A stretch of 64,000 bases of DNA from contig NW_027150023.1 in NCBI RefSeq assembly GCF_031143425.1, positions 86,001 to 150,000 of the forward strand, given 5' to 3'. Positions within the stretch are counted from its first letter, which is position 1. Each line of letters opens with the position of its first letter. The DNA is from Pleurodeles waltl (taxonomy: Eukaryota > Chordata > Amphibia > Caudata > Salamandridae). The translations under genes and the position numbers were made by a program. A model generated the notes under the pieces. The model was not told where the DNA came from and did no database searches. It was given only the letters and a program-made list of their open reading frames with translations. Of this stretch, positions 6,985-18,523 are shown one piece after another.

Positions 6985-9570
6985 AGAAACTACATTTAGC
7001 TAGAAAATACCAAGATATTTTTGTTTATTTAGAAATATTTTTTTTACTTCAAAAAATGCAGCAACAATTGGAGTAACTATGTTTTTTTGTATTAGAGCCC
7101 CAAATTTACAAATTTTGTCCCTCCTGACCCACCCCCTCCCTCCTTTTGCTCAAGTAGGTAAAATAGGAGCAGCGCCTTATTTTCAATGATCAATGTGTTG
7201 ATGTTTTCTTCAATTTGGTGTTTTGGAGAAGAGTAATATGGGCGATGGGGGAGCATAACTAAGATCTATTATCTGAGGGGGATGCCATCCAGGTAATAAA
7301 ATAGGTTGAATGGTGTTGATTTTTCTTTTTGGTGTGAGCCAAGCTCTGCCATTGGGTGGATGATGCTTGCCAAGTTGCCTAGGCATAAAGGCAGAGTATG
7401 AGAGCTTGCTACTGAAATGCTGGGTAAAGCTGTGTGCAGGTGAAAGAGCCTTTATTAGCTGCATTGAGAAGGTAGCATGTTGTATTTTTGAAGTGCTAAA
7501 AAAGGATAAAGTCAGGCCTTTGTCTGACTATTTCTTGAAGATGCATGATGCAAGAAGTGTGAGTATGGAGCAGCTGGCCTGTCGTGACCTAGCCCACTCT
7601 GGCATGCTGTACTAGGCCATGCCGTAGGACTGGGACCACCGGGATTGGGATTTTAAACACCCCAGTCTGGGACTGGGACTGGGACTGGGACTGGGACTGC
7701 GACTGGGACTGGGATTTTAAACAACCCAGTCTTAGTCTGCAGCCTTTACAGTCAGCCCACGAACGCCCATGTTCTGTATAGTGGATTACTGCAGGTAATT
7801 CGGGACCCTGCTAAATGAGGGTGGGGCACTTATCTGAAGGCTATTCGAGCGGAAGAATCCTTAGCCTAGGACAGTTTGGCAATTTAAGAAGTCTGCTGAA
7901 TACCATATGTTGAAGGACATATCACGCGGAAGCCAGCTAATGGCTCAGACCGAAGTAAGCATGGGAGGACTTTATTTGCATAGGACAGCCCCTTTCTCAT
8001 TCCTAATATTATGCTGCAGTTGCTATGTAGCAGTACTGGGGGCAGCTGTATGAACATAAAGCCACAGCGAGGCTTTAAAACTGTTTTTGTGGTGGGGGGT
8101 GGATTTGGAAGGAAAACAGCAAGATAAAAGTGTGAAAACATAGAGCAAGTGAGTGTGTCATCTGTCTCTTTGAAGAGACATGTGAAAGAAGAACAGCAGA
8201 TCCACAGACCTCAGGTGGGAGAAGCATGGAAGAATATTCACCCCAAAATGAATACACTTACGCCATCTCAAAGCTTCCATGTGTGATCTGATGCTTTGCA
8301 GGTTGAAGGATTTGCCATTTCTGGTTTATAAATGTGCACAGTTGGAAAGAGCCTATTCCTAGAATGTTAGTAGCACACTCTTTAGAAGTGTCCTTACAGC
8401 CAAAATGTCAGGTACTCCTTTGGGGTTATGAGGCCTAGAAAAACATCCCAGGGGATCTTATAACATGTCCAGCAACAGGGCAACGAAATCATGGGGAGAC
8501 CATCCCCCCAAGAATACTACTGCATGTTCTTTGTTTCCCCTCTCTATACCATAGCCACAGTAGGCCTCTTTCAAGCACCCTATTGCTTTGGTAATAGAAA
8601 GTGCCACAAAACTGATCCCCAGCCCTTGTCTCACCCATTGCCCCTAACCTTTAGGGGTACCCCTGCCCCCCAAGGAAAGGAGCAATAAACAGGACACCCC
8701 CCCCCAAAAAAAAAAAAACGCAGTCTGCACCATTCTGTGCCTCCTAGCACCACTTTAATAATGCACCGACACCCCTTTTAACACTGCTCCCCCAAATTTG
8801 ACTGCCTCTTCTCCCCAAGAGAGGGGGCAGGGGGACTAACCTTTAGGGGTACCACTGCCCCCCAAGGAAAGGCACAATAAACAAGAGTGTGGGAGGGAAC
8901 CCCACCCCCCCAAAAAAACGAAGTCTGCACCATTCGGTGCCTCCTAGCACCCCTTTAATAATGCACCGACACCTCTTTTAACACTGCTCCCCCACATTTG
9001 TCTGCCCCTTCACCCCAAGAGAGGGGGCAGGGGGACATAAAAATGATGGGGATTGCCACCAAAACCCCCCTCCTTTGTAATTCCCCCATTTGTGTCCAAG
9101 GGGTTGGGCTCTGCTTGCCACCTATTGGCTCTGCTCCACTCTCTCTTACTCACACTCCGGCCCTGTGGCCTAGACTCTTCCACCACCTTCTCCTGAATCC
9201 CTGGCCCTGTCTTTCCTCTGTGACCACCACCCACTCTTGCTCTCTGCCCTTTCTCCATCTATGTCCCCCTTTCTTCTCTAAGTCCAACCAACCACCCCTG
9301 CTAGCCTCCGCCATCTGCACCTCTCTCAGCCTGCCCCCTATCTCTCCTCACTCACCACCTGTGCTCCTTCTATTCCTGCCCTCTGACTCAGCCTGGACCT
9401 ATCCTTGCTCTCTCTGCGCCTGCGCGCACACACACACACACACACACCAACTGCTCTGCAATCCACCATTCACATGTCGACTCATGCTCTATCCACGCAC
9501 ACACAGCCATTGTACTTACCAATTTAGCAGCCATCTCTGACTTACCTCTGCTTTGCCGCCATCAGTCACC

Positions 9571-9644
9571 TGGTGCCGAGCCCGGGATTGGAACCCTGGT
9601 TGTCTGGTTGGAAGGCGGGAACTTACCCACTGGACCACAGTGGA
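9571..9644 (-). pseudogene. tRNA-Gly(UCC)-like element, unit 4, B box mutated
   Basis: Same G57 change as unit 3. Confidence 0.5.
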
Positions 9645-9777
9645 TTCCATATCTCTAGCTTGTCAAATCGTCCCTATATCATGGCTGTGAAGTGCCCTGT
9701 GTAGTAGAAGCCAGGAGCAGTGACATCAGGACCTTGATGTTGCTAATAGTGTCTCTTGCACAGTAAAAAGCCATGAA

Positions 9778-9860
9778 GGAGCTGTAGCTCAGTTGGTTGG
9801 GTGACTGCCTTTGGTGGAGCAAGCTACCCTTGGACAGGGGTTCGAATCCAGCCAGTGCCC
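9778..9860 (+). tRNA. tRNA-like Pol III element, unit 4
   Basis: Boxes intact; trailer GAAACTAC. Confidence 0.45.
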
Positions 9861-12447
9861 AGAAACTACATTTAGCTAGAAAATACCAAGATATTTTTGT
9901 TTATTTAGAAATATTTTTTTTACTTCAAAAAATGCAGCAACAATTGGAGTAACTATGTTTTTTTGTATTAGAGCCCCAAATTTACAAATTTTGTCCCTCC
10001 TGACCCACCCCCTCCCTCCTTTTGCTCAAGTAGGTAAAATAGGAGCAGCGCCTTATTTTCAATGATCAATGTGTTGATGTTTTCTTCAATTTGGTGTTTT
10101 GGAGAAGAGTAATATGGGCGATGGGGGAGCATAACTAAGATCTATTATCTGAGGGGGATGCCATCCAGGTAATAAAATAGGTTGAATGGTGTTGATTTTT
10201 CTTTTTGGTGTGAGCCAAGCTCTGCCATTGGGTGGATGATGCTTGCCAAGTTGCCTAGGCATAAAGGCAGAGTATGAGAGCTTGCTACTGAAATGCTGGG
10301 TAAAGCTGTGTGCAGGTGAAAGAGCCTTTATTAGCTGCATTGAGAAGGTAGCATGTTGTATTTTTGAAGTGCTAAAAAAGGATAAAGTCAGGCCTTTGTC
10401 TGACTATTTCTTGAAGATGCATGATGCAAGAAGTGTGAGTATGGAGCAGCTGGCCTGTCGTGACCTAGCCCACTCTGGCATGCTGTACTAGGCCATGCCG
10501 TAGGACTGGGACCACCGGGATTGGGATTTTAAACACCCCAGTCTGGGACTGGGACTGGGACTGGGACTGGGACTGCGACTGGGACTGGGATTTTAAACAA
10601 CCCAGTCTTAGTCTGCAGCCTTTACAGTCAGCCCACGAACGCCCATGTTCTGTATAGTGGATTACTGCAGGTAATTCGGGACCCTGCTAAATGAGGGTGG
10701 GGCACTTATCTGAAGGCTATTCGAGCGGAAGAATCCTTAGCCTAGGACAGTTTGGCAATTTAAGAAGTCTGCTGAATACCATATGTTGAAGGACATATCA
10801 CGCGGAAGCCAGCTAATGGCTCAGACCGAAGTAAGCATGGGAGGACTTTATTTGCATAGGACAGCCCCTTTCTCATTCCTAATATTATGCTGCAGTTGCT
10901 ATGTAGCAGTACTGGGGGCAGCTGTATGAACATAAAGCCACAGCGAGGCTTTAAAACTGTTTTTGTGGTGGGGGGTGGATTTGGAAGGAAAACAGCAAGA
11001 TAAAAGTGTGAAAACATAGAGCAAGTGAGTGTGTCATCTGTCTCTTTGAAGAGACATGTGAAAGAAGAACAGCAGATCCACAGACCTCAGGTGGGAGAAG
11101 CATGGAAGAATATTCACCCCAAAATGAATACACTTACGCCATCTCAAAGCTTCCATGTGTGATCTGATGCTTTGCAGGTTGAAGGATTTGCCATTTCTGG
11201 TTTATAAATGTGCACAGTTGGAAAGAGCCTATTCCTAGAATGTTAGTAGCACACTCTTTAGAAGTGTCCTTACAGCCAAAATGTCAGGTACTCCTTTGGG
11301 GTTATGAGGCCTAGAAAAACATCCCAGGGGATCTTATAACATGTCCAGCAACAGGGCAACGAAATCATGGGGAGACCATCCCCCCAAGAATACTACTGCA
11401 TGTTCTTTGTTTCCCCTCTCTATACCATAGCCACAGTAGGCCTCTTTCAAGCACCCTATTGCTTTGGTAATAGAAAGTGCCACAAAACTGATCCCCAGCC
11501 CTTGTCTCACCCATTGCCCCTAACCTTTAGGGGTACCCCTGCCCCCCAAGGAAAGGAGCAATAAACAGGACACCCCCCCCCAAAAAAAAAAAACGCAGTC
11601 TGCACCATTCTGTGCCTCCTAGCACCACTTTAATAATGCACCGACACCCCTTTTAACACTGCTCCCCCAAATTTGACTGCCTCTTCTCCCCAAGAGAGGG
11701 GGCAGGGGGACTAACCTTTAGGGGTACCACTGCCCCCCAAGGAAAGGCACAATAAACAAGAGTGTGGGAGGGAACCCCACCCCCCCAAAAAAACGAAGTC
11801 TGCACCATTCGGTGCCTCCTAGCACCCCTTTAATAATGCACCGACACCTCTTTTAACACTGCTCCCCCACATTTGTCTGCCCCTTCACCCCAAGAGAGGG
11901 GGCAGGGGGACATAAAAATGATGGGGATTGCCACCAAAACCCCCCTCCTTTGTAATTCCCCCATTTGTGTCCAAGGGGTTGGGCTCTGCTTGCCACCTAT
12001 TGGCTCTGCTCCACTCTCTCTTACTCACACTCCGGCCCTGTGGCCTAGACTCTTCCACCACCTTCTCCTGAATCCCTGGCCCTGTCTTTCCTCTGTGACC
12101 ACCACCCACTCTTGCTCTCTGCCCTTTCTCCATCTATGTCCCCCTTTCTTCTCTAAGTCCAACCAACCACCCCTGCTAGCCTCCGCCATCTGCACCTCTC
12201 TCAGCCTGCCCCCTATCTCTCCTCACTCACCACCTGTGCTCCTTCTATTCCTGCCCTCTGACTCAGCCTGGACCTATCCTTGCTCTCTCTGCGCCTGCGC
12301 GCACACACACACACACACACACACCAACTGCTCTGCAATCCACCATTCACATGTCGACTCATGCTCTATCCACGCACACACAGCCATTGTACTTACCAAT
12401 TTAGCAGCCATCTCTGACTTACCTCTGCTTTGCCGCCATCAGTCACC

Positions 12448-12521
12448 TGGTGCCGAGCCCGGGATTGGAACCCTGGTTGTCTGGTTGGAAGGCGGGAACT
12501 TACCCACTGGACCACAGTGGA
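12448..12521 (-). pseudogene. tRNA-Gly(UCC)-like element, unit 5, B box mutated
   Basis: Last of three adjacent units with the G57 change. Confidence 0.5.
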
Positions 12522-12654
12522 TTCCATATCTCTAGCTTGTCAAATCGTCCCTATATCATGGCTGTGAAGTGCCCTGTGTAGTAGAAGCCAGGAGCAGTGA
12601 CATCAGGACCTTGATGTTGCTAATAGTGTCTCTTGCACAGTAAAAAGCCATGAA

Positions 12655-12737
12655 GGAGCTGTAGCTCAGTTGGTTGGGTGACTGCCTTTGGTGGAGCAAG
12701 CTACCCTTGGACAGGGGTTCGAATCCAGCCAGTGCCC
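12655..12737 (+). tRNA. tRNA-like Pol III element, unit 5
   Basis: Boxes intact; trailer GAAACTAC. The second T run reads TTTTTTATAC, as in units 2 and 9. Confidence 0.45.
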
Positions 12738-15178
12738 AGAAACTACATTTAGCTAGAAAATACCAAGATATTTTTGTTTATTTAGAAATATTTTTTATAC
12801 TTCAAAAAATGCAGCAACAATTGGAGTAACTATGTTTTTTTGTATTAGAGCCCCAAATTTACAAATTTTGTCCCTCCTGACCCACCCCCTCCCTCCTTTT
12901 GCTCAAGTAGGTAAAATAGGAGCAGCGCCTTATTTTCAATGATCAATGTGTTGATGTTTTCTTCAATTTGGTGTTTTGGAGAAGAGTAATATGGGCGATG
13001 GGGGAGCATAACTAAGATCTATTATCTGAGGGGGATGCCATCCAGGTAATAAAATAGGTTGAATGGTGTTGATTTTTCATTTTGGTGTGAGCCAAGCTCT
13101 GCCATTGGGTGGATGATGCTTGCCAAGTTGCCTAGGCATAAAGGCAGAGTATGAGAGCTTGCTATTGAAATGCTGGGTAAAGCTGTGTGCAGGTGAAAGA
13201 GCCTTTATTAGCTGCATTGAGAAGGTAGCATGTTGTATTTTTGAAGTGCTAAAAAAGGATAAAGTCAGGCCTTTGGCTGACTATTTCTTGAAGATGCATG
13301 ATGCAAGAAGTGTGAGTATGGAGCAGCTGGCCTGTCGTGACCTAGCCCACTCTGGCATGCTGTACTAGGCCATGCCGTAGGACTGGGACCACCGGGATTG
13401 GGATTTTAAACACCCCAGTCTGGGACTGGGACTGGGACTGGGACTGCGACTGCGACTGGGATTTTAAACAACCCAGTCTTAGTCTGCAGCCTTTACAGTC
13501 AGCCCACGAACGCCCACGAACGCCCTTGTTCTGTATAGTGGATTACTGCAGGTAATTCGGGACCCTGCTAAATGAGGGTGGGGCACTTATCTGAAGGCTA
13601 TTCGAGCGGAAGAATCCTTAGCCTAGGACAGTTTGGCAATTTAAGAAGTCTGCTGAATACCATATGTTGAAGGACGTATCACGCGGAAGCCAGCTAATGG
13701 CTCAGACCGAAGTAAGCATGGGAGGACTTTATTTGCATAGGACAGCCCCTTTCTCATTCCTAATATTATGCTGCAGTTGCTATGTAGCAGTACTAGGGGG
13801 CAGCTGTATGAACATAAAGCCACAGCGAGGCTTTAAAACTGTTTTTGTGGTGGGGGGTGGATTTGGAAGGAAAACAGCAAGATAAAAGTGTGAAAACATA
13901 GAGCAAGTGAGTGTGTCATCTGTCTCTTTGAAGAGACATGTGAAAGAAGAACAGCAGATCCACAGACCTCAGGTGGGAGAAGCATGGAAGAATATTCACC
14001 CCAAAATGAATACACTTACGCCTTCTCAAAGCTTCCATGTGTGATCTGATGCTTTGCAGGTTGAAGGATTTGCCATTTCTGGTTTATAAATGTGCACAGT
14101 TGGAAAGAGCCTATTCCTAGAATGTTAGAAGCACACTCTTTAGAAGTGTCCTTACAGCCAAAATGTCAGGTACTCCTTTGGGGTTATGAGGCCTAGAAAA
14201 ACATCCCAGGGGATCTTATAACATGTCCAGCAACAGGGCAACGAAATCATGGGGAGACCATCCCCCCAAGAATACTACTGCATGTTCTTTGTTTCCCCTC
14301 TCTATACCATAGCCACAGTAGGCCTCTTTCAAGCACCCTATTGCTTTGGTAATAGAAAGTGCCACAAAACTGATCCCCAGCCCTTGTCTCACCCATTGCC
14401 CCTAACCTTTAGGGGTACCCCTGCCCCCCAAGGAAAGGAGCAATAAACAGGACACCCCCCCCCAAAAAAAAAAAACGCAGTCTGCACCATTCTGTGCCTC
14501 CTAGCACCACTTTAATAATGCACCGACACCCCTTTTAACACTGCTCCCCCAAATTTGACTGCCTCTTCTCCCCAAGAGAGGGGGCAGGGGGACTAACCTT
14601 TAGGGGTACCACTGCCCCCCAAGGAAAGGCACAATAAACAAGAGTGTGGGAGGGAACCCCACCCCCCCAAAAAAACGAAGTCTGCACCATTCGGTGCCTC
14701 CTAGCACCCCTTTAATAATGCACCGACACCTCTTTTAACACTGCTCCCCCACATTTGTCTGCCCCTTCACCCCAAGAGAGGGGGCAGGGGGACATAAAAA
14801 TGATGGGGATTGCCACCAAAACCCCCCTCCTTTGTAATTCCCCCATTTGTGTCCAAGGGGTTGGGCTCTGCTTGCCACCTATTGGCTCTGCTCCACTCTC
14901 TCTTACTCACACTCCGGCCCTGTGGCCTAGACTCTTCCACCACCTTCTCCTGAATCCCTGGCCCTGTCTTTCCTCTGTGACCACCACCCACTCTTGCTCT
15001 CTGCCCTTTCTCCATCTATGTCCCCCTTTCTTCTCTAAGTCCAACCAACCACCCCTGCTAGCCTCCGCCATCTGCACCTCTCTCAGCCTGCCCCCTATCT
15101 CTCCTCACTCACCACCTGTGCTCCTTCTATTCCTGCCCTCTGACTCAGCCTGGACCTATCCTTGCTCTCTCTGCGCCT

Positions 15179-15217
<39 letters not shown>

Positions 15218-15339
15218 AACTGCTCTGCAATCCACCATTCACATGTCGACTCATGCTCTATCCACGCACACACAGCCATTGTACTTACCAATTTAGCAGC
15301 CATCTCTGACTTACCTCTGCTTTGCCGCCATCAGTCACC

Positions 15340-15413
15340 TGGTGCCGAGCCCGGGATTCGAACCCTGGTTGTCTGGTTGGAAGGCGGGAACTTACCCACT
15401 GGACCACAGTGGA
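15340..15413 (-). pseudogene. tRNA-Gly(UCC)-like element, unit 6
   Basis: B box restored to TTCGAA; unit 1 sequence. Confidence 0.5.
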
Positions 15414-15546
15414 TTCCATATCTCTAGCTTGTCAAATCGTCCCTATATCATGGCTGTGAAGTGCCCTGTGTAGTAGAAGCCAGGAGCAGTGACATCAGGA
15501 CCTTGATGTTGCTAATAGTGTCTCTTGCACAGTAAAAAGCCATGAA

Positions 15547-15629
15547 GGAGCTGTAGCTCAGTTGGTTGGGTGACTGCCTTTGGTGGAGCAAGCTACCCTT
15601 GGACAGGGGTTCGAATCCAGCCAGTGCCC
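15547..15629 (+). tRNA. tRNA-like Pol III element, unit 6
   Basis: Unit 1 sequence. Confidence 0.45.
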
Positions 15630-18070
15630 AGAAACCACATTTAGCTAGAAAATACCAAGATATTTTTGTTTATTTAGAAATATTTTTTTTACTTCAAAAA
15701 ATGCAGCAACAATTGGAGTAACTATGTTTTTTTGTATTAGAGCCCCAAATTTACAAATTTTGTCCCTCCTGACCCACCCCCTCCCTCCTTTTGCTCAAGT
15801 AGGTAAAATAGGAGCAGCGCCTTATTTTCAATGATCAATGTGTTGATGTTTTCTTCAATTTGGTGTTTTGGAGAAGAGTAATATGGGCGATGGGGGAGCA
15901 TAACTAAGATCTATTATCTGAGGGGGATGCCATCCAGGTAATAAAATAGGTTGAATGGTGTTGATTTTTCATTTTGGTGTGAGCCAAGCTCTGCCATTGG
16001 GTGGATGATGCTTGCCAAGTTGCCTAGGCATAAAGGCAGAGTATGAGAGCTTGCTACTGAAATGCTGGGTAAAGCTGTGTGCAGGTGAAAGAGCCTTTAT
16101 TAGCTGCATTGAGAAGGTAGCATGTTGTATTTTTGAAGTGCTAAAAAAGGATAAAGTCAGGCCTTTGGCTGACTATTTCTTGAAGATGCATGATGCAAGA
16201 AGTGTGAGTATGGAGCAGCTGGCCTGTCGTGACCTAGCCCACTCTGGCATGCTGTACTAGGCCATGCCGTAGGACTGGGACCACCGGGATTGGGATTTTA
16301 AACACCCCAGTCTGGGACTGGGACTGGGACTGGGACTGCGACTGCGACTGGGATTTTAAACAACCCAGTCTTAGTCTGCAGCCTTTACAGTCAGCCCACG
16401 AACGCCCACGAACGCCCTTGTTCTGTATAGTGGATTACTGCAGGTAATTCGGGACCCTGCTAAATGAGGGTGGGGCACTTATCTGAAGGCTATTCGAGCG
16501 GAAGAATCCTTAGCCTAGGACAGTTTGGCAATTTAAGAAGTCTGCTGAATACCATATGTTGAAGGACGTATCACGCGGAAGCCAGCTAATGGCTCAGACC
16601 GAAGTAAGCATGGGAGGACTTTATTTGCATAGGACAGCCCCTTTCTCATTCCTAATATTATGCTGCAGTTGCTATGTAGCAGTACTAGGGGGCAGCTGTA
16701 TGAACATAAAGCCACAGCGAGGCTTTAAAACTGTTTTTGTGGTGGGGGGTGGATTTGGAAGGAAAACAGCAAGATAAAAGTGTGAAAACATAGAGCAAGT
16801 GAGTGTGTCATCTGTCTCTTTGAAGAGACATGTGAAAGAAGAACAGCAGATCCACAGACCTCAGGTGGGAGAAGCATGGAAGAATATTCACCCCAAAATG
16901 AATACACTTACGCCTTCTCAAAGCTTCCATGTGTGATCTGATGCTTTGCAGGTTGAAGGATTTGCCATTTCTGGTTTATAAATGTGCACAGTTGGAAAGA
17001 GCCTATTCCTAGAATGTTAGAAGCACACTCTTTAGAAGTGTCCTTACAGCCAAAATGTCAGGTACTCCTTTGGGGTTATGAGGCCTAGAAAAACATCCCA
17101 GGGGATCTTATAACATGTCCAGCAACAGGGCAACGAAATCATGGGGAGACCATCCCCCCAAGAATACTACTGCATGTTCTTTGTTTCCCCTCTCTATACC
17201 ATAGCCACAGTAGGCCTCTTTCAAGCACCCTATTGCTTTGGTAATAGAAAGTGCCACAAAACTGATCCCCAGCCCTTGTCTCACCCATTGCCCCTAACCT
17301 TTAGGGGTACCCCTGCCCCCCAAGGAAAGGAGCAATAAACAGGACACCCCCCCCCAAAAAAAAAAAACGCAGTCTGCACCATTCTGTGCCTCCTAGCACC
17401 ACTTTAATAATGCACCGACACCCCTTTTAACACTGCTCCCCCAAATTTGACTGCCTCTTCTCCCCAAGAGAGGGGGCAGGGGGACTAACCTTTAGGGGTA
17501 CCACTGCCCCCCAAGGAAAGGCACAATAAACAAGAGTGTGGGAGGGAACCCCACCCCCCCAAAAAAACGAAGTCTGCACCATTCGGTGCCTCCTAGCACC
17601 CCTTTAATAATGCACCGACACCTCTTTTAACACTGCTCCCCCACATTTGTCTGCCCCTTCACCCCAAGAGAGGGGGCAGGGGGACATAAAAATGATGGGG
17701 ATTGCCACCAAAACCCCCCTCCTTTGTAATTCCCCCATTTGTGTCCAAGGGGTTGGGCTCTGCTTGCCACCTATTGGCTCTGCTCCACTCTCTCTTACTC
17801 ACACTCCGGCCCTGTGGCCTAGACTCTTCCACCACCTTCTCCTGAATCCCTGGCCCTGTCTTTCCTCTGTGACCACCACCCACTCTTGCTCTCTGCCCTT
17901 TCTCCATCTATGTCCCCCTTTCTTCTCTAAGTCCAACCAACCACCCCTGCTAGCCTCCGCCATCTGCACCTCTCTCAGCCTGCCCCCTATCTCTCCTCAC
18001 TCACCACCTGTGCTCCTTCTATTCCTGCCCTCTGACTCAGCCTGGACCTATCCTTGCTCTCTCTGCGCCT

Positions 18071-18111
<41 letters not shown>

Positions 18112-18233
18112 AACTGCTCTGCAATCCACCATTCACATGTCGACTCATGCTCTATCCACGCACACACAGCCATTGTACTTACCAATTTAGCAGCCATCTC
18201 TGACTTACCTCTGCTTTGCCGCCATCAGTCACC

Positions 18234-18307
18234 TGGTGCCGAGCCCGGGATTCGAACCCTGGTTGTCTGGTTGGAAGGCGGGAACTTACCCACTGGACCA
18301 CAGTGGA
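18234..18307 (-). pseudogene. tRNA-Gly(UCC)-like element, unit 7
   Basis: Unit 1 sequence. Confidence 0.5.
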
Positions 18308-18440
18308 TTCCATATCTCTAGCTTGTCAAATCGTCCCTATATCATGGCTGTGAAGTGCCCTGTGTAGTAGAAGCCAGGAGCAGTGACATCAGGACCTTGA
18401 TGTTGCTAATAGTGTCTCTTGCACAGTAAAAAGCCATGAA

Positions 18441-18523
18441 GGAGCTGTAGCTCAGTTGGTTGGGTGACTGCCTTTGGTGGAGCAAGCTACCCTTGGACAG
18501 GGGTTCGAATCCAGCCAGTGCCC
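18441..18523 (+). tRNA. tRNA-like Pol III element, unit 7
   Basis: Unit 1 sequence. Confidence 0.45.

Larger units (their letters stand above)
5759..8632 (+). repeat. Array unit 3 (2874 bp)
   Basis: Has (CA)10 at 6551-6570. The hexamer block at 7669-7710 is five GGGACT, one GCGACT, one GGGACT. ACGAACGCCC is single. The A of ACTAGGGGGC is lost near 8037. Its B box on the minus strand is altered (TTGGAA at 6713-6718). It has a private C-to-T at 6091 and a shorter C run with a longer A run near 5823. Unit 4 is its closest relative. Confidence 0.95.
8633..11508 (+). repeat. Array unit 4 (2876 bp)
   Basis: Nearly the same as unit 3: (CA)10 at 9427-9446, hexamers 5+1+1 at 10545-10586, single ACGAACGCCC, the one-base loss near 10913, and the TTGGAA variant. 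Units 3 and 4 also share GGACAT for GGACGT, TTTGTCTGAC for TTTGGCTGAC, and TTTTTCTTTTT for TTTTTCATTTT. They are probably a recent adjacent duplication. Confidence 0.95.
11509..14390 (+). repeat. Array unit 5 (2882 bp, mosaic)
   Basis: The left half resembles units 2-4: GCGCGC before (CA)11 at 12302-12323, and the TTGGAA variant. The right half resembles units 1 and 6: four GGGACT plus two GCGACT at 13422-13457, duplicated ACGAACGCCC, and intact ACTAGGGGGC. It shares GCTATTG and TTTTTTATAC with unit 9. This looks like a junction between two subfamilies. Confidence 0.95.
14391..17282 (+). repeat. Array unit 6 (2892 bp)
   Basis: Same profile as unit 1: (CA)17 at 15182-15215, hexamers 4+2 at 16314-16349, duplicated ACGAACGCCC. 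Confidence 0.95.
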
